Assembly (NCBI GenBank): GCA_963966185.1
Contig: CAWZYM010000141.1
Span: 310,001-374,000 of the forward strand
Origin: Rhabditoides inermis
Taxonomy: Eukaryota > Nematoda > Chromadorea > Rhabditida > Rhabditidae
DNA length: 64,000 nucleotides
Direction of reading: 5' to 3'
The notes under the pieces are model-generated. The model had not been told where the DNA came from and searched no databases. It was given only the letters and a program-made list of their open reading frames with translations. Of this stretch, positions 44,201 to 59,931 are shown piece after piece (position 1 is the stretch's first letter; the number at the start of each line of letters is the position of its first letter). Both the position numbers and the translations under genes were made by a program.

Positions 44201-45898
44201 ATGGCCACTCCTCCTCTCCCTATAGTATAATGAGAGTGTAAGACAGACAGGCAGACAGACAGACAGACATCATACACACCACGCTTTATCCCTTCTTCCT
44301 CTACTCGAACAACAGTGACATGGCCACTCCGCCTCTCCCCTCCTCTCCCTTTACTATAATGAGAGTGTAAGACAGACAGACTGACAGACATCATACACAC
44401 CACGCTTTATCCCTTCTTCCTCTACTCGAACAACAGTGACAGACCACTCCTCCTCTCCCCTCCTCTCCCTTTACTATAATGAGAGTGTAAGACAGACAGA
44501 CAGACAGACATCATACACACCACGCTTTATCCCTTCTTCCTCTACTCGAACAACAGTGACATGACCACTCCTCCTCTCCCCTCCTCTCCCTATAGTATAA
44601 TGAGAGTGTAAGACAGACAGACAGGCAGACAGACAGACATCATACACACCACGCTTTATCCCTTCTTCCTCTATTCGAACAACAGTGACATGGCCACTCC
44701 GCCTCTCCCCTCCTCTCCCTTTACTATAATGAGAGTGTAAGACAGACAGACTGACAGACATCATACACACCACGCTTTATCCCTTCTTCCTCTACTCGAA
44801 CAACAGTGACATGGCCACTCCTCCTCTCCCCTCCTCTCCCTATACTCTAATGAGAGTGTAAGACAGACAGGCAGACAGACAGACAGACATCATACATACC
44901 ACGCTTTATCCCTTCTTCCTCTACTCGAACAACAGTGACATGGCCACTCCTCCTCTCCCTATAGTATAATGAGAGTGTAAGACAGACAGGCAGACAGACA
45001 GACAGACATCATACACACCACGCTTTATCCCTTCTTCCTCTACTCGAACAACAGTGACATGGCCACTCCGCCTCTCCCCTCCTCTCCCTTTACTATAATG
45101 AAAGTGTAAGACAGACAGACTGACAGACATCATACACACCACGCTTTATCCCTTCTTCCTCTACTCGAACAACAGTGACACGACCACTCCTCCTCTCCCT
45201 ATAGTATAATGAGAGTGTAAGACAGACAGGCAGACAGACAGACAAACATCATACACACCACGCTTTATCCCTTCTTCCTCTACTCGAACAACAGTGACAT
45301 GGCCACTCCTCCTCTCCCTATAGTATAATGAGAGTGTAAGACAGACAGGCAGACAGACAGACAGACATCATACACACCACGCTTTATCCCTTCTTCCTCT
45401 ACTCGAACAACAGTGACATGGCCACTCCGCCTCTCCCCTCCTCTCCCTTTACTATAATGAGAGTGTAAGACAGACATACTGACAGACATCATACACACCA
45501 CGCTTTATCCCTTCTTCCTCTACTCGAACAACAGTGACATGACCACTCCTCCTCTCCCTATAGTATAATGAGAGTGTAAGACAGACAGGCAGACAGACAG
45601 ACAGACATCATACACACCACGCTTTATCCCTTCTTCCTCTACTCGAACAACAGTGACATGGCCACTCCTCCTCTCCCTATAGTATAATGAGAGTGTAAGA
45701 CAGACAGGCAGACAGACAGACAGACATCATACACACCACGCTTTATCCCTTCTTCCTCTACTCGAACAACAGTGACATGGCCACTCCGCCTCTCCCCTCC
45801 TCTCCCTTTACTATAATGAGAGTGTAAGACAGACAGACTGACAGACATCATACACACCACGCTTTATCCCTTCTTCCTCTACTCGAACAACAGTGACA
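41282..45898. repeat. Satellite duplication block A, copy 1
   Basis: This 4.6-kb run of variant monomers reappears at 49583-54199 with a constant offset of 8301 bases. Shared rare variants include the ccctttttcc change at 41335 and the aaagtgtaag unit near 45100. Confidence 0.85.
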
Positions 45899-45974
45899 TG
45901 ACCACTCCTCCTCTCCCTATAGTATAATGAGAGTGTAAGACAGACAGGCAGACAGACAGACAGACATCATACAC

Positions 45975-48900
45975 ACCACGCTTTATCCCTTCTTCCTCTA
46001 CTCGAACAACAGTGACATGGCCACTCCTCCTCTCCCTATAGTATAATGAGAGTGTAAGACAGACAGGCAGACAGACAGACAGACATCATACACACCACGC
46101 TTTATCCCTTCTTCCTCTACTCGAACAACAGTGACATGGCCACTCCGCCTCTCCCCTCCTCTCCCTTTACTATAATGAAAGTGTAAGACAGACAGACTGA
46201 CAGACATCATACACACCACGCTTTATCCCTTCTTCCTCTACTCGAACAACAGTGACACGACCACTCCTCCTCTCCCTATAGTATAATGAGAGTGTAAGAC
46301 AGACAGACAGACAGACAGACAGACATCATACACACCACGCTTTATCCCTTCTTCCTCTACTCGAACAACAGTGACATGGCCACTCTTCCTCTCCCTATAG
46401 TATAATGAGAGTGTAAGACAGACAGGCAGACAGACAGACATCATACACACCACGCTTTATCCCTTCTTCCTCTACTCGAACAACAGTGACATGGCCACTC
46501 CGCCTCTCCCCTCCTCTCCCTTTACTATAATGAGAGTGTAAGACAGACAGACTGACAGACATCATACACACCACGCATTATCCCTTCTTCCTCTACTCGA
46601 ACAACAGTGACATGACCACTCCTCCTCTCCCTATAGTATAATGAGAGTGTAAGACAGACAGGCAGACAGACAGACAGACATCATACACACCACGCTTTAT
46701 CCCTTCTTCCTCTACTCGAACAACAGTGACATGGCCACTCCTCCTCTCCCTATAGTATAATGAGAGTGTAAGACAGACAGGCAGACAGACAGACAGACAT
46801 CATACACACCACGCTTTATCCCTTCTTCCTCTACTCGAACAACAGTGACATGGCCACTCCGCCTCTCCCCTCCTCTCCCTTTACTATAATGAGAGTGTAA
46901 GACAGACAGACTGACAGACATCATACACACCACGCTTTATCCCTTCTTCCTCTACTCGAACAACAGTGACAGACCACTCCTCCTCTCCCCTCCTCTCCCT
47001 TTACTATAATGAGAGTGTAAGACAGACAGACAGACAGACATCATACACACCACGCTTTATCCCTTCTTCCTCTACTCGAACAACAGTGACATGACCACTC
47101 CTCCTCTCCCCTCCTCTCCCTATAGTATAATGAGAGTGTAAGACAGACAGACAGGCAGACAGACAGACATCATACACACCACGCTTTATCCCTTCTTCCT
47201 CTATTCGAACAACAGTGACATGGCCACTCCGCCTCTCCCCTCCTCTCCCTTTACTATAATGAGAGTGTAAGACAGACAGACTGACAGACATCATACACAC
47301 CACGCTTTATCCCTTCTTCCTCTACTCGAACAACAGTGACATGGCCACTCCGCCTCTCCCCTCCTCTCCCTTTACTATAATGAGAGTGTAAGACAGACAG
47401 ACTGACAGACATCATACACACCACGCTTTATCCCTTTTTCCTCTACTCGAACAACAGTGACATGACCACTCCTCCTCTCCCTCCTTTCCCTATACTATGA
47501 TGAGAGTGTAAGACAGACAGACAGACAGACAGACAGACATCATACACACCACGCTTTATCCCTTCTTCCTCTACTCGAACAACAGTGACATGACCACTCC
47601 TCCTCTCCCCTCCTCTCCCTTTACTATAATGAGAGTGTAAGACAGACTGACTGACAGAAATCATACACACCACGCTTTATCCCTTCTTCCTCTACTCGAA
47701 CAACAGTGACAGGACCACTCCTCCTCTCCCCTCCTCTCCCTTTACTATAATGAGAGTGTAAGACAGACAGACAGACAGACATCATACACACCACGCTTTA
47801 TCCCTTCTTCCTCTACTCGAACAACAGTGACATGACCACTCCTCCTCTCCCCTCCTCTCCCTATAGTATAATGAGAGTGTAAGACAGACAGGCAGACAGA
47901 CAGACAGACATCATACACACCACGCTTTATCCCTTCTTCCTCTATTCGAACAACAGTGACATGGCCACTCCGCCTCTCCCCTCCTCTCCCTTTACTATAA
48001 TGAGAGTGTAAGACAGACAGACTGACAGACATCATACACACCACGCTTTATCCCTTCTTCCTCTACTCGAACAACAGTGACATGGCCACTCCTCCTCTCC
48101 CCTCCTCTCCCTATACTCTAATGAGAGTGTAAGACAGACAGGCAGACAGACAGACAGACATCATACATACCACGCTTTATCCCTTCTTCCTCTACTCGAA
48201 CAACAGTGACATGGCCACTCCTCCTCTCCCTATAGTATAATGAGAGTGTAAGACAGACAGGCAGACAGACAGACAGACATCATACACACCACGCTTTATC
48301 CCTTCTTCCTCTACTCGAACAACAGTGACATGGCCACTCCGCCTCTCCCCTCCTCTCCCTTTACTATAATGAGAGTGTAAGACAGACAGACTGACAGACA
48401 TCATACACACCACGCTTTATCCCTTCTTCCTCTACTCGAACAACAGTGACACGACCACTCCTCCTCTCCCTATAGTATAATGAGAGTGTAAGACAGACAG
48501 GCAGACAGACAGACAAACATCATACACACCACGCTTTATCCCTTCTTCCTCTACTCGAACAACAGTGACATGGCCACTCCTCCTCTCCCTATAGTATAAT
48601 GAGAGTGTAAGACAGACAGGCAGACAGACAGACAGACATCATACACACCACGCTTTATCCCTTCTTCCTCTACTCGAACAACAGTGACATGGCCACTCCG
48701 CCTCTCCCCTCCTCTCCCTTTACTATAATGAGAGTGTAAGACAGACAGACTGACAGACATCATACACACCACGCTTTATCCCTTCTTCCTCTACTCGAAC
48801 AACAGTGACATGACCACTCCTCCTCTCCCTATAGTATAATGAGAGTGTAAGACAGACAGGCAGACAGACAGACAGACATCATACACACCACGCTTTATCC

Positions 48901-49422
48901 CTTCTTCCTCTACTCGAACAACAGTGACATGGCCACTCCGCCTCTCCCCTCCTCTCCCTTTACTATAATGAGAGTGTAAGACAGACAGACTGACAGACAT
49001 CATACACACCACGCTTTATCCCTTCTTCCTCTACTCGAACAACAGTGACAGACCACTCCTCCTCTCCCCTCCTCTCCCTTTACTATAATGAGAGTGTAAG
49101 ACAGACAGACAGACAGACATCATACACACCACGCTTTATCCCTTCTTCCTCTACTCGAACAACAGTGACATGACCACTCCTCCTCTCCCCTCCTCTCCCT
49201 ATAGTATAATGAGAGTGTAAGACAGACAGACAGGCAGACAGACAGACATCATACACACCACGCTTTATCCCTTCTTCCTCTATTCGAACAACAGTGACAT
49301 GGCCACTCCGCCTCTCCCCTCCTCTCCCTTTACTATAATGAGAGTGTAAGACAGACAGACTGACAGACATCATACACACCACGCTTTATCCCTTCTTCCT
49401 CTACTCGAACAACAGTGACATG
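45975..49422. repeat. Satellite duplication block B, copy 1
   Basis: This 3.4-kb run reappears at 56484-59931 with a constant offset of 10509 bases, including the rare cacgcattatccc variant near 46571. Confidence 0.85.
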
Positions 49423-49582
49423 ACCACTCCTCCTCTCCCCTCCTCTCCCTATACTATATACTATAATGAGAGTGTAAGACAGACAGACAGACAGACATCA
49501 TACACACCACGCTTTATCCCTTCTTCCTCTACTCGAACAACAGTGACATGACCACTCCTCCTCTCCCCTCCTCTCCCTATAG

Positions 49583-52500
49583 TATAATGAGAGTGTAAGA
49601 CAGACAGACTGACAGACATCATACACACCACGCTTTATCCCTTTTTCCTCTACTCGAACAACAGTGACATGACCACTCCTCCTCTCCCCTCCTCTCCCTA
49701 TACTATGATGAGAGTGTAAGACAGACAGACAGACAGACAGACATCATACACACCACGCTTTATCCCTTCTTCCTCTACTCGAACAACAGTGACATGACCA
49801 CTCCTCCTCTCCCCTCCTCTCCCTTTACTATAATGCGAGTGTAAGACAGACAGACAGACAGACAGACATCATACACACCACGCTTTATCCCTTCTTCCTC
49901 TACTCGAACAACTGTGACATGGCCACTCCTCCTCTCCCCTCCTCTCCCTATAGTATAATGAGAGTGTAAGACAGACAGACAGACAGACAGACAGACATCA
50001 TACACACCACGCTTTATCCCTTCTTCCTCTACTCGAACAACAGTGACATGACCACTCCTCCTCTCCCCTCCTCTCCCTATAGTATAATGAGAGTGTAAGA
50101 CAGACAGGCAGACAGACAGACAGACATCATACACACCACGCTTTATCCCTTCTTCCTCTATTCGAACAACAGTGACATGGCCACTCCGCCTCTCCCCTCC
50201 TCTCCCTTTACTATAATGAGAGTGTAAGACAGACAGACTGACAGACATCATACACACCACGCTTTATCCCTTCTTCCTCTACTCGAACAACAGTGACATG
50301 GCCACTCCTCCTCTCCCCTCCTCTCCCTATACTCTAATGAGAGTGTAAGACAGACAGGCAGACAGACAGACAGACATCATACATACCACGCTTTATCCCT
50401 TCTTCCTCTACTCGAACAACAGTGACATGGCCACTCCTCCTCTCCCTATAGTATAATGAGAGTGTAAGACAGACAGGCAGACAGACAGACAGACATCATA
50501 CACACCACGCTTTATCCCTTCTTCCTCTACTCGAACAACAGTGACATGGCCACTCCGCCTCTCCCCTCCTCTCCCTTTACTATAATGAGAGTGTAAGACA
50601 GACAGACTGACAGACATCATACACACCACGCTTTATCCCTTCTTCCTCTACTCGAACAACAGTGACACGACCACTCCTCCTCTCCCTATAGTATAATGAG
50701 AGTGTAAGACAGACAGACAGGCAGACAGACAGACATCATACACACCACGCTGTATCCCTTCTTCCTCTACTCGAACAACAGTGACATGGCCACTCCGCCT
50801 CTCCCCTCCTCTCCCTTTACTATAATGAGAGTGTAAGACAGACAGACTGACAGACATCATACACACCACGCTTTATCCCTTCTTCCTCTACTCGAACAAC
50901 AGTGACATGACCACTCCTCCTCTCCCTATAGTATAATGAGAGTGTAAGACAGACAGACAGACAGACAGACAGACATCATACACACCACGCTTTATCCCTT
51001 CTTCCTCTACTCGAACAACAGTGACATGACCACTCCTCCTCTCCCCTCCTCTCCCTATAGTATAATGAGAGTGTAAGACAGACAGGCAGACAGACAGACA
51101 GACATCATACACACCACGCTTTATCCCTTCTTCCTCTATTCGAACAACAGTGACATGGCCACTCCGCCTCTCCCCTCCTCTCCCTTTACTATAATGAGAG
51201 TGTAAGACAGACAGACTGACAGACATCATACACACCACGCTTTATCCCTTCTTCCTCTACTCGAACAACAGTGACATGGCCACTCCTCCTCTCCCCTCCT
51301 CTCCCTATACTCTAATGAGAGTGTAAGACAGACAGGCAGACAGACAGACAGACATCATACATACCACGCTTTATCCCTTCTTCCTCTACTCGAACAACAG
51401 TGACATGGCCACTCCTCCTCTCCCCTCCTCTCCCTATAGTATAATGAGAGTGTAAGACAGACAGGCAGACAGACAGACAGACATCATACACACCACGCTT
51501 TATCCCTTCTTCCTCTATTCGAACAACAGTGACATGGCCACTCCGCCTCTCCCCTCCTCTCCCTTTACTATAATGAGAGTGTAAGACAGACAGACTGACA
51601 GACATCATACACACCACGCTTTATCCCTTCTTCCTCTACTCGAACAACAGTGACATGGCCACTCCTCCTCTCCCCTCCTCTCCCTATACTCTAATGAGAG
51701 TGTAAGACAGACAGGCAGACAGACAGACAGACATCATACATACCACGCTTTATCCCTTCTTCCTCTACTCGAACAACAGTGACATGGCCACTCCTCCTCT
51801 CCCTATAGTATAATGAGAGTGTAAGACAGACAGGCAGACAGACAGACAGACATCATACACACCACGCTTTATCCCTTCTTCCTCTACTCGAACAACAGTG
51901 ACATGGCCACTCCGCCTCTCCCCTCCTCTCCCTTTACTATAATGAGAGTGTAAGACAGACAGACAGACAGACATCATACACACCACGCTTTATCCCTTCT
52001 TCCTCTACTCGAACAACAGTGACACGACCACTCCTCCTCTCCCTATAGTATAATGAGAGTGTAAGACAGACAGGCAGACAGACAGACAAACATCATACAC
52101 ACCACGCTTTATCCCTTCTTCCTCTACTCGAACAACAGTGACATGGCCACTCCTCCTCTCCCTATAGTATAATGAGAGTGTAAGACAGACAGGCAGACAG
52201 ACAGACAGACATCATACACACCACGCTTTATCCCTTCTTCCTCTACTCGAACAACAGTGACATGGCCACTCCGCCTCTCCCCTCCTCTCCCTTTACTATA
52301 ATGAGAGTGTAAGACAGACAGACTGACAGACATCATACACACCACGCTTTATCCCTTCTTCCTCTACTCGAACAACAGTGACATGACCACTCCTCCTCTC
52401 CCTATAGTATAATGAGAGTGTAAGACAGACAGGCAGACAGACAGACAGACATCATACACACCACGCTTTATCCCTTCTTCCTCTACTCGAACAACAGTGA

Positions 52501-54199
52501 CATGGCCACTCCTCCTCTCCCTATAGTATAATGAGAGTGTAAGACAGACAGGCAGACAGACAGACAGACATCATACACACCACGCTTTATCCCTTCTTCC
52601 TCTACTCGAACAACAGTGACATGGCCACTCCGCCTCTCCCCTCCTCTCCCTTTACTATAATGAGAGTGTAAGACAGACAGACTGACAGACATCATACACA
52701 CCACGCTTTATCCCTTCTTCCTCTACTCGAACAACAGTGACAGACCACTCCTCCTCTCCCCTCCTCTCCCTTTACTATAATGAGAGTGTAAGACAGACAG
52801 ACAGACAGACATCATACACACCACGCTTTATCCCTTCTTCCTCTACTCGAACAACAGTGACATGACCACTCCTCCTCTCCCCTCCTCTCCCTATAGTATA
52901 ATGAGAGTGTAAGACAGACAGACAGGCAGACAGACAGACATCATACACACCACGCTTTATCCCTTCTTCCTCTATTCGAACAACAGTGACATGGCCACTC
53001 CGCCTCTCCCCTCCTCTCCCTTTACTATAATGAGAGTGTAAGACAGACAGACTGACAGACATCATACACACCACGCTTTATCCCTTCTTCCTCTACTCGA
53101 ACAACAGTGACATGGCCACTCCTCCTCTCCCCTCCTCTCCCTATACTCTAATGAGAGTGTAAGACAGACAGGCAGACAGACAGACAGACATCATACATAC
53201 CACGCTTTATCCCTTCTTCCTCTACTCGAACAACAGTGACATGGCCACTCCTCCTCTCCCTATAGTATAATGAGAGTGTAAGACAGACAGGCAGACAGAC
53301 AGACAGACATCATACACACCACGCTTTATCCCTTCTTCCTCTACTCGAACAACAGTGACATGGCCACTCCGCCTCTCCCCTCCTCTCCCTTTACTATAAT
53401 GAAAGTGTAAGACAGACAGACTGACAGACATCATACACACCACGCTTTATCCCTTCTTCCTCTACTCGAACAACAGTGACACGACCACTCCTCCTCTCCC
53501 TATAGTATAATGAGAGTGTAAGACAGACAGGCAGACAGACAGACAAACATCATACACACCACGCTTTATCCCTTCTTCCTCTACTCGAACAACAGTGACA
53601 TGGCCACTCCTCCTCTCCCTATAGTATAATGAGAGTGTAAGACAGACAGGCAGACAGACAGACAGACATCATACACACCACGCTTTATCCCTTCTTCCTC
53701 TACTCGAACAACAGTGACATGGCCACTCCGCCTCTCCCCTCCTCTCCCTTTACTATAATGAGAGTGTAAGACAGACATACTGACAGACATCATACACACC
53801 ACGCTTTATCCCTTCTTCCTCTACTCGAACAACAGTGACATGACCACTCCTCCTCTCCCTATAGTATAATGAGAGTGTAAGACAGACAGGCAGACAGACA
53901 GACAGACATCATACACACCACGCTTTATCCCTTCTTCCTCTACTCGAACAACAGTGACATGGCCACTCCTCCTCTCCCTATAGTATAATGAGAGTGTAAG
54001 ACAGACAGGCAGACAGACAGACAGACATCATACACACCACGCTTTATCCCTTCTTCCTCTACTCGAACAACAGTGACATGGCCACTCCGCCTCTCCCCTC
54101 CTCTCCCTTTACTATAATGAGAGTGTAAGACAGACAGACTGACAGACATCATACACACCACGCTTTATCCCTTCTTCCTCTACTCGAACAACAGTGACA
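49583..54199. repeat. Satellite duplication block A, copy 2
   Basis: Counterpart of 41282-45898. Its borders were set by the first mismatching bases at each end (49582 and 54200). Confidence 0.85.
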
Positions 54200-56483
54200 G
54201 ACCACTCCTCCTCTCCCCTCCTCTCCCTTTACTATAATGAGAGTGTAAGACAGACAGACAGACAGACATCATACACACCACGCTTTATCCCTTCTTCCTC
54301 TACTCGAACAACAGTGACATGACCACTCCTCCTCTCCCCTCCTCTCCCTATACTATAATGAGAGTGTAAGACAGACAGACTGACAGACATCATACACACC
54401 ACGCTTTATCCCTTCTTCCTCTACTCGAACAACAGTGACATGACCACTCCTCCTCTCCCCTCCTCTCCCTATACTATAATGAGAGTGTAAGACAGACTGA
54501 CTGACAGAAATCATACACACCACGCTTTATCCCTTCTTCCTCTACTCGAACAACAGTGACAGGACCACTCCTCCTCTCCCCTCCTCTCCCTTTACTATAA
54601 TGAGAGTGTAAGACAGACAGACAGACAGACATCATACACACCACGCTTTATCCCTTCTTCCTCTACTCGAACAACAGTGACATGACCACTCCTCCTCTCC
54701 CCTCCTCTCCCTATAGTATAATGAGAGTGTAAGACAGACAGGCAGACAGACAGACAGACATCATACACACCACGCTTTATCCCTTCTTCCTCTATTCGAA
54801 CAACAGTGACATGGCCACTCCGCCTCTCCCCTCCTCTGCCTTTACTATAATGAGAGTGTAAGACAGACAGACTGACAGACATCATACACACCACGCTTTA
54901 TCCCTTCTTCCTCTACTCGAACAACAGTGACATGGCCACTCCTCCTCTCCCCTCCTCTCCCTATACTCTAATGAGAGTGTAAGACAGACAGGCAGACAGA
55001 CAGACAGACATCATACATACCACGCTTTATCCCTTCTTCCTCTACTCGAACAACAGTGACATGGCCACTCCTCCTCTCCCTATAGTATAATGAGAGTGTA
55101 AGACAGACAGGCAGACAGACAGACAGACATCATACACACCACGCTTTATCCCTTCTTCCTCTACTCGAACAACAGTGACATGGCCACTCCGCCTCTCCCC
55201 TCCTCTCCCTTTACTATAATGAGAGTGTAAGACAGACAGACTGACAGACATCATACACACCACGCTTTATCCCTTCTTCCTCTACTCGAACAACAGTGAC
55301 ACGACCACTCCTCCTCTCCCTATAGTATAATGAGAGTGTAAGACAGACAGACAGGCAGACAGACAGACAAACATCATACACACCACGCTTTATCCCTTCT
55401 TCCTCTACTCGAACAACAGTGACATGGCCACTCCTCCTCTCCCTATAGTATAATGAGAGTGTAAGACAGACAGGCAGACAGACAGACAGACATCATACAC
55501 ACCACGCTTTATCCCTTCTTCCTCTACTCGAACAACAGTGACATGGCCACTCCGCCTCTCCCCTCCTCTCCCTTTACTATAATGAGAGTGTAAGACAGAC
55601 AGACTGACAGACATCATACACACCACGCTTTATCCCTTCTTCCTCTACTCGAACAACAGTGACATGACCACTCCTCCTCTCCCTATAGTATAATGAGAGT
55701 GTAAGACAGACAGGCAGACAGACAGACAGACATCATACACACCACGCTTTATCCCTTCTTCCTCTACTCGAACAACAGTGACATGGCCACTCCTCCTCTC
55801 CCTATAGTATAATGAGAGTGTAAGACAGACAGGCAGACAGACAGACAGACATCATACACACCACGCTTTATCCCTTCTTCCTCTACTCGAACAACAGTGA
55901 CATGGCCACTCCGCCTCTCCCCTCCTCTCCCTTTACTATAATGAGAGTGTAAGACAGACAGACTGACAGACATCATACACACCACGCTTTATCCCTTCTT
56001 CCTCTACTCGAACAACAGTGACAGACCACTCCTCCTCTCCCCTCCTCTCCCTTTACTATAATGAGAGTGTAAGACAGACAGACAGACAGACAGACATCAT
56101 ACACACCACGCTTTATCCCTTCTTCCTCTACTCGAACAACAGTGACATGACCACTCCTCCTCTCCCCTCCTCTCCCTATAGTATAATGAGAGTGTAAGAC
56201 AGACAGACAGGCAGACAGACAGACATCATACACACCACGCTTTATCCCTTCTTCCTCTATTCGAACAACAGTGACATGGCCACTCCGCCTCTCCCCTCCT
56301 CTCCCTTTACTATAATGAGAGTGTAAGACAGACAGACTGACAGACATCATACACACCACGCTTTATCCCTTCTTCCTCTACTCGAACAACAGTGACATGG
56401 CCACTCCTCCTCTCCCCTCCTCTCCCTATACTCTAATGAGAGTGTAAGACAGACAGGCAGACAGACATACAGACATCATACAT

Positions 56484-59400
56484 ACCACGCTTTATCCCTT
56501 CTTCCTCTACTCGAACAACAGTGACATGGCCACTCCTCCTCTCCCTATAGTATAATGAGAGTGTAAGACAGACAGGCAGACAGACAGACAGACATCATAC
56601 ACACCACGCTTTATCCCTTCTTCCTCTACTCGAACAACAGTGACATGGCCACTCCGCCTCTCCCCTCCTCTCCCTTTACTATAATGAAAGTGTAAGACAG
56701 ACAGACTGACAGACATCATACACACCACGCTTTATCCCTTCTTCCTCTACTCGAACAACAGTGACACGACCACTCCTCCTCTCCCTATAGTATAATGAGA
56801 GTGTAAGACAGACAGACAGACAGACAGACAGACATCATACACACCACGCTTTATCCCTTCTTCCTCTACTCGAACAACAGTGACATGGCCACTCTTCCTC
56901 TCCCTATAGTATAATGAGAGTGTAAGACAGACAGGCAGACAGACAGACATCATACACACCACGCTTTATCCCTTCTTCCTCTACTCGAACAACAGTGACA
57001 TGGCCACTCCGCCTCTCCCCTCCTCTCCCTTTACTATAATGAGAGTGTAAGACAGACAGACTGACAGACATCATACACACCACGCATTATCCCTTCTTCC
57101 TCTACTCGAACAACAGTGACATGACCACTCCTCCTCTCCCTATAGTATAATGAGAGTGTAAGACAGACAGGCAGACAGACAGACAGACATCATACACACC
57201 ACGCTTTATCCCTTCTTCCTCTACTCGAACAACAGTGACATGGCCACTCCTCCTCTCCCTATAGTATAATGAGAGTGTAAGACAGACAGGCAGACAGACA
57301 GACAGACATCATACACACCACGCTTTATCCCTTCTTCCTCTACTCGAACAACAGTGACATGGCCACTCCGCCTCTCCCCTCCTCTCCCTTTACTATAATG
57401 AGAGTGTAAGACAGACAGACTGACAGACATCATACACACCACGCTTTATCCCTTCTTCCTCTACTCGAACAACAGTGACAGACCACTCCTCCTCTCCCCT
57501 CCTCTCCCTTTACTATAATGAGAGTGTAAGACAGACAGACAGACAGACATCATACACACCACGCTTTATCCCTTCTTCCTCTACTCGAACAACAGTGACA
57601 TGACCACTCCTCCTCTCCCCTCCTCTCCCTATAGTATAATGAGAGTGTAAGACAGACAGACAGGCAGACAGACAGACATCATACACACCACGCTTTATCC
57701 CTTCTTCCTCTATTCGAACAACAGTGACATGGCCACTCCGCCTCTCCCCTCCTCTCCCTTTACTATAATGAGAGTGTAAGACAGACAGACTGACAGACAT
57801 CATACACACCACGCTTTATCCCTTCTTCCTCTACTCGAACAACAGTGACATGGCCACTCCGCCTCTCCCCTCCTCTCCCTTTACTATAATGAGAGTGTAA
57901 GACAGACAGACTGACAGACATCATACACACCACGCTTTATCCCTTTTTCCTCTACTCGAACAACAGTGACATGACCACTCCTCCTCTCCCTCCTTTCCCT
58001 ATACTATGATGAGAGTGTAAGACAGACAGACAGACAGACAGACAGACATCATACACACCACGCTTTATCCCTTCTTCCTCTACTCGAACAACAGTGACAT
58101 GACCACTCCTCCTCTCCCCTCCTCTCCCTTTACTATAATGAGAGTGTAAGACAGACTGACTGACAGAAATCATACACACCACGCTTTATCCCTTCTTCCT
58201 CTACTCGAACAACAGTGACAGGACCACTCCTCCTCTCCCCTCCTCTCCCTTTACTATAATGAGAGTGTAAGACAGACAGACAGACAGACATCATACACAC
58301 CACGCTTTATCCCTTCTTCCTCTACTCGAACAACAGTGACATGACCACTCCTCCTCTCCCCTCCTCTCCCTATAGTATAATGAGAGTGTAAGACAGACAG
58401 GCAGACAGACAGACAGACATCATACACACCACGCTTTATCCCTTCTTCCTCTATTCGAACAACAGTGACATGGCCACTCCGCCTCTCCCCTCCTCTCCCT
58501 TTACTATAATGAGAGTGTAAGACAGACAGACTGACAGACATCATACACACCACGCTTTATCCCTTCTTCCTCTACTCGAACAACAGTGACATGGCCACTC
58601 CTCCTCTCCCCTCCTCTCCCTATACTCTAATGAGAGTGTAAGACAGACAGGCAGACAGACAGACAGACATCATACATACCACGCTTTATCCCTTCTTCCT
58701 CTACTCGAACAACAGTGACATGGCCACTCCTCCTCTCCCTATAGTATAATGAGAGTGTAAGACAGACAGGCAGACAGACAGACAGACATCATACACACCA
58801 CGCTTTATCCCTTCTTCCTCTACTCGAACAACAGTGACATGGCCACTCCGCCTCTCCCCTCCTCTCCCTTTACTATAATGAGAGTGTAAGACAGACAGAC
58901 TGACAGACATCATACACACCACGCTTTATCCCTTCTTCCTCTACTCGAACAACAGTGACACGACCACTCCTCCTCTCCCTATAGTATAATGAGAGTGTAA
59001 GACAGACAGGCAGACAGACAGACAAACATCATACACACCACGCTTTATCCCTTCTTCCTCTACTCGAACAACAGTGACATGGCCACTCCTCCTCTCCCTA
59101 TAGTATAATGAGAGTGTAAGACAGACAGGCAGACAGACAGACAGACATCATACACACCACGCTTTATCCCTTCTTCCTCTACTCGAACAACAGTGACATG
59201 GCCACTCCGCCTCTCCCCTCCTCTCCCTTTACTATAATGAGAGTGTAAGACAGACAGACTGACAGACATCATACACACCACGCTTTATCCCTTCTTCCTC
59301 TACTCGAACAACAGTGACATGACCACTCCTCCTCTCCCTATAGTATAATGAGAGTGTAAGACAGACAGGCAGACAGACAGACAGACATCATACACACCAC

Positions 59401-59931
59401 GCTTTATCCCTTCTTCCTCTACTCGAACAACAGTGACATGGCCACTCCGCCTCTCCCCTCCTCTCCCTTTACTATAATGAGAGTGTAAGACAGACAGACT
59501 GACAGACATCATACACACCACGCTTTATCCCTTCTTCCTCTACTCGAACAACAGTGACAGACCACTCCTCCTCTCCCCTCCTCTCCCTTTACTATAATGA
59601 GAGTGTAAGACAGACAGACAGACAGACATCATACACACCACGCTTTATCCCTTCTTCCTCTACTCGAACAACAGTGACATGACCACTCCTCCTCTCCCCT
59701 CCTCTCCCTATAGTATAATGAGAGTGTAAGACAGACAGACAGGCAGACAGACAGACATCATACACACCACGCTTTATCCCTTCTTCCTCTATTCGAACAA
59801 CAGTGACATGGCCACTCCGCCTCTCCCCTCCTCTCCCTTTACTATAATGAGAGTGTAAGACAGACAGACTGACAGACATCATACACACCACGCTTTATCC
59901 CTTCTTCCTCTACTCGAACAACAGTGACATG
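56484..59931. repeat. Satellite duplication block B, copy 2
   Basis: Counterpart of 45975-49422, bordered by mismatches at 56483 and 59932. Confidence 0.85.
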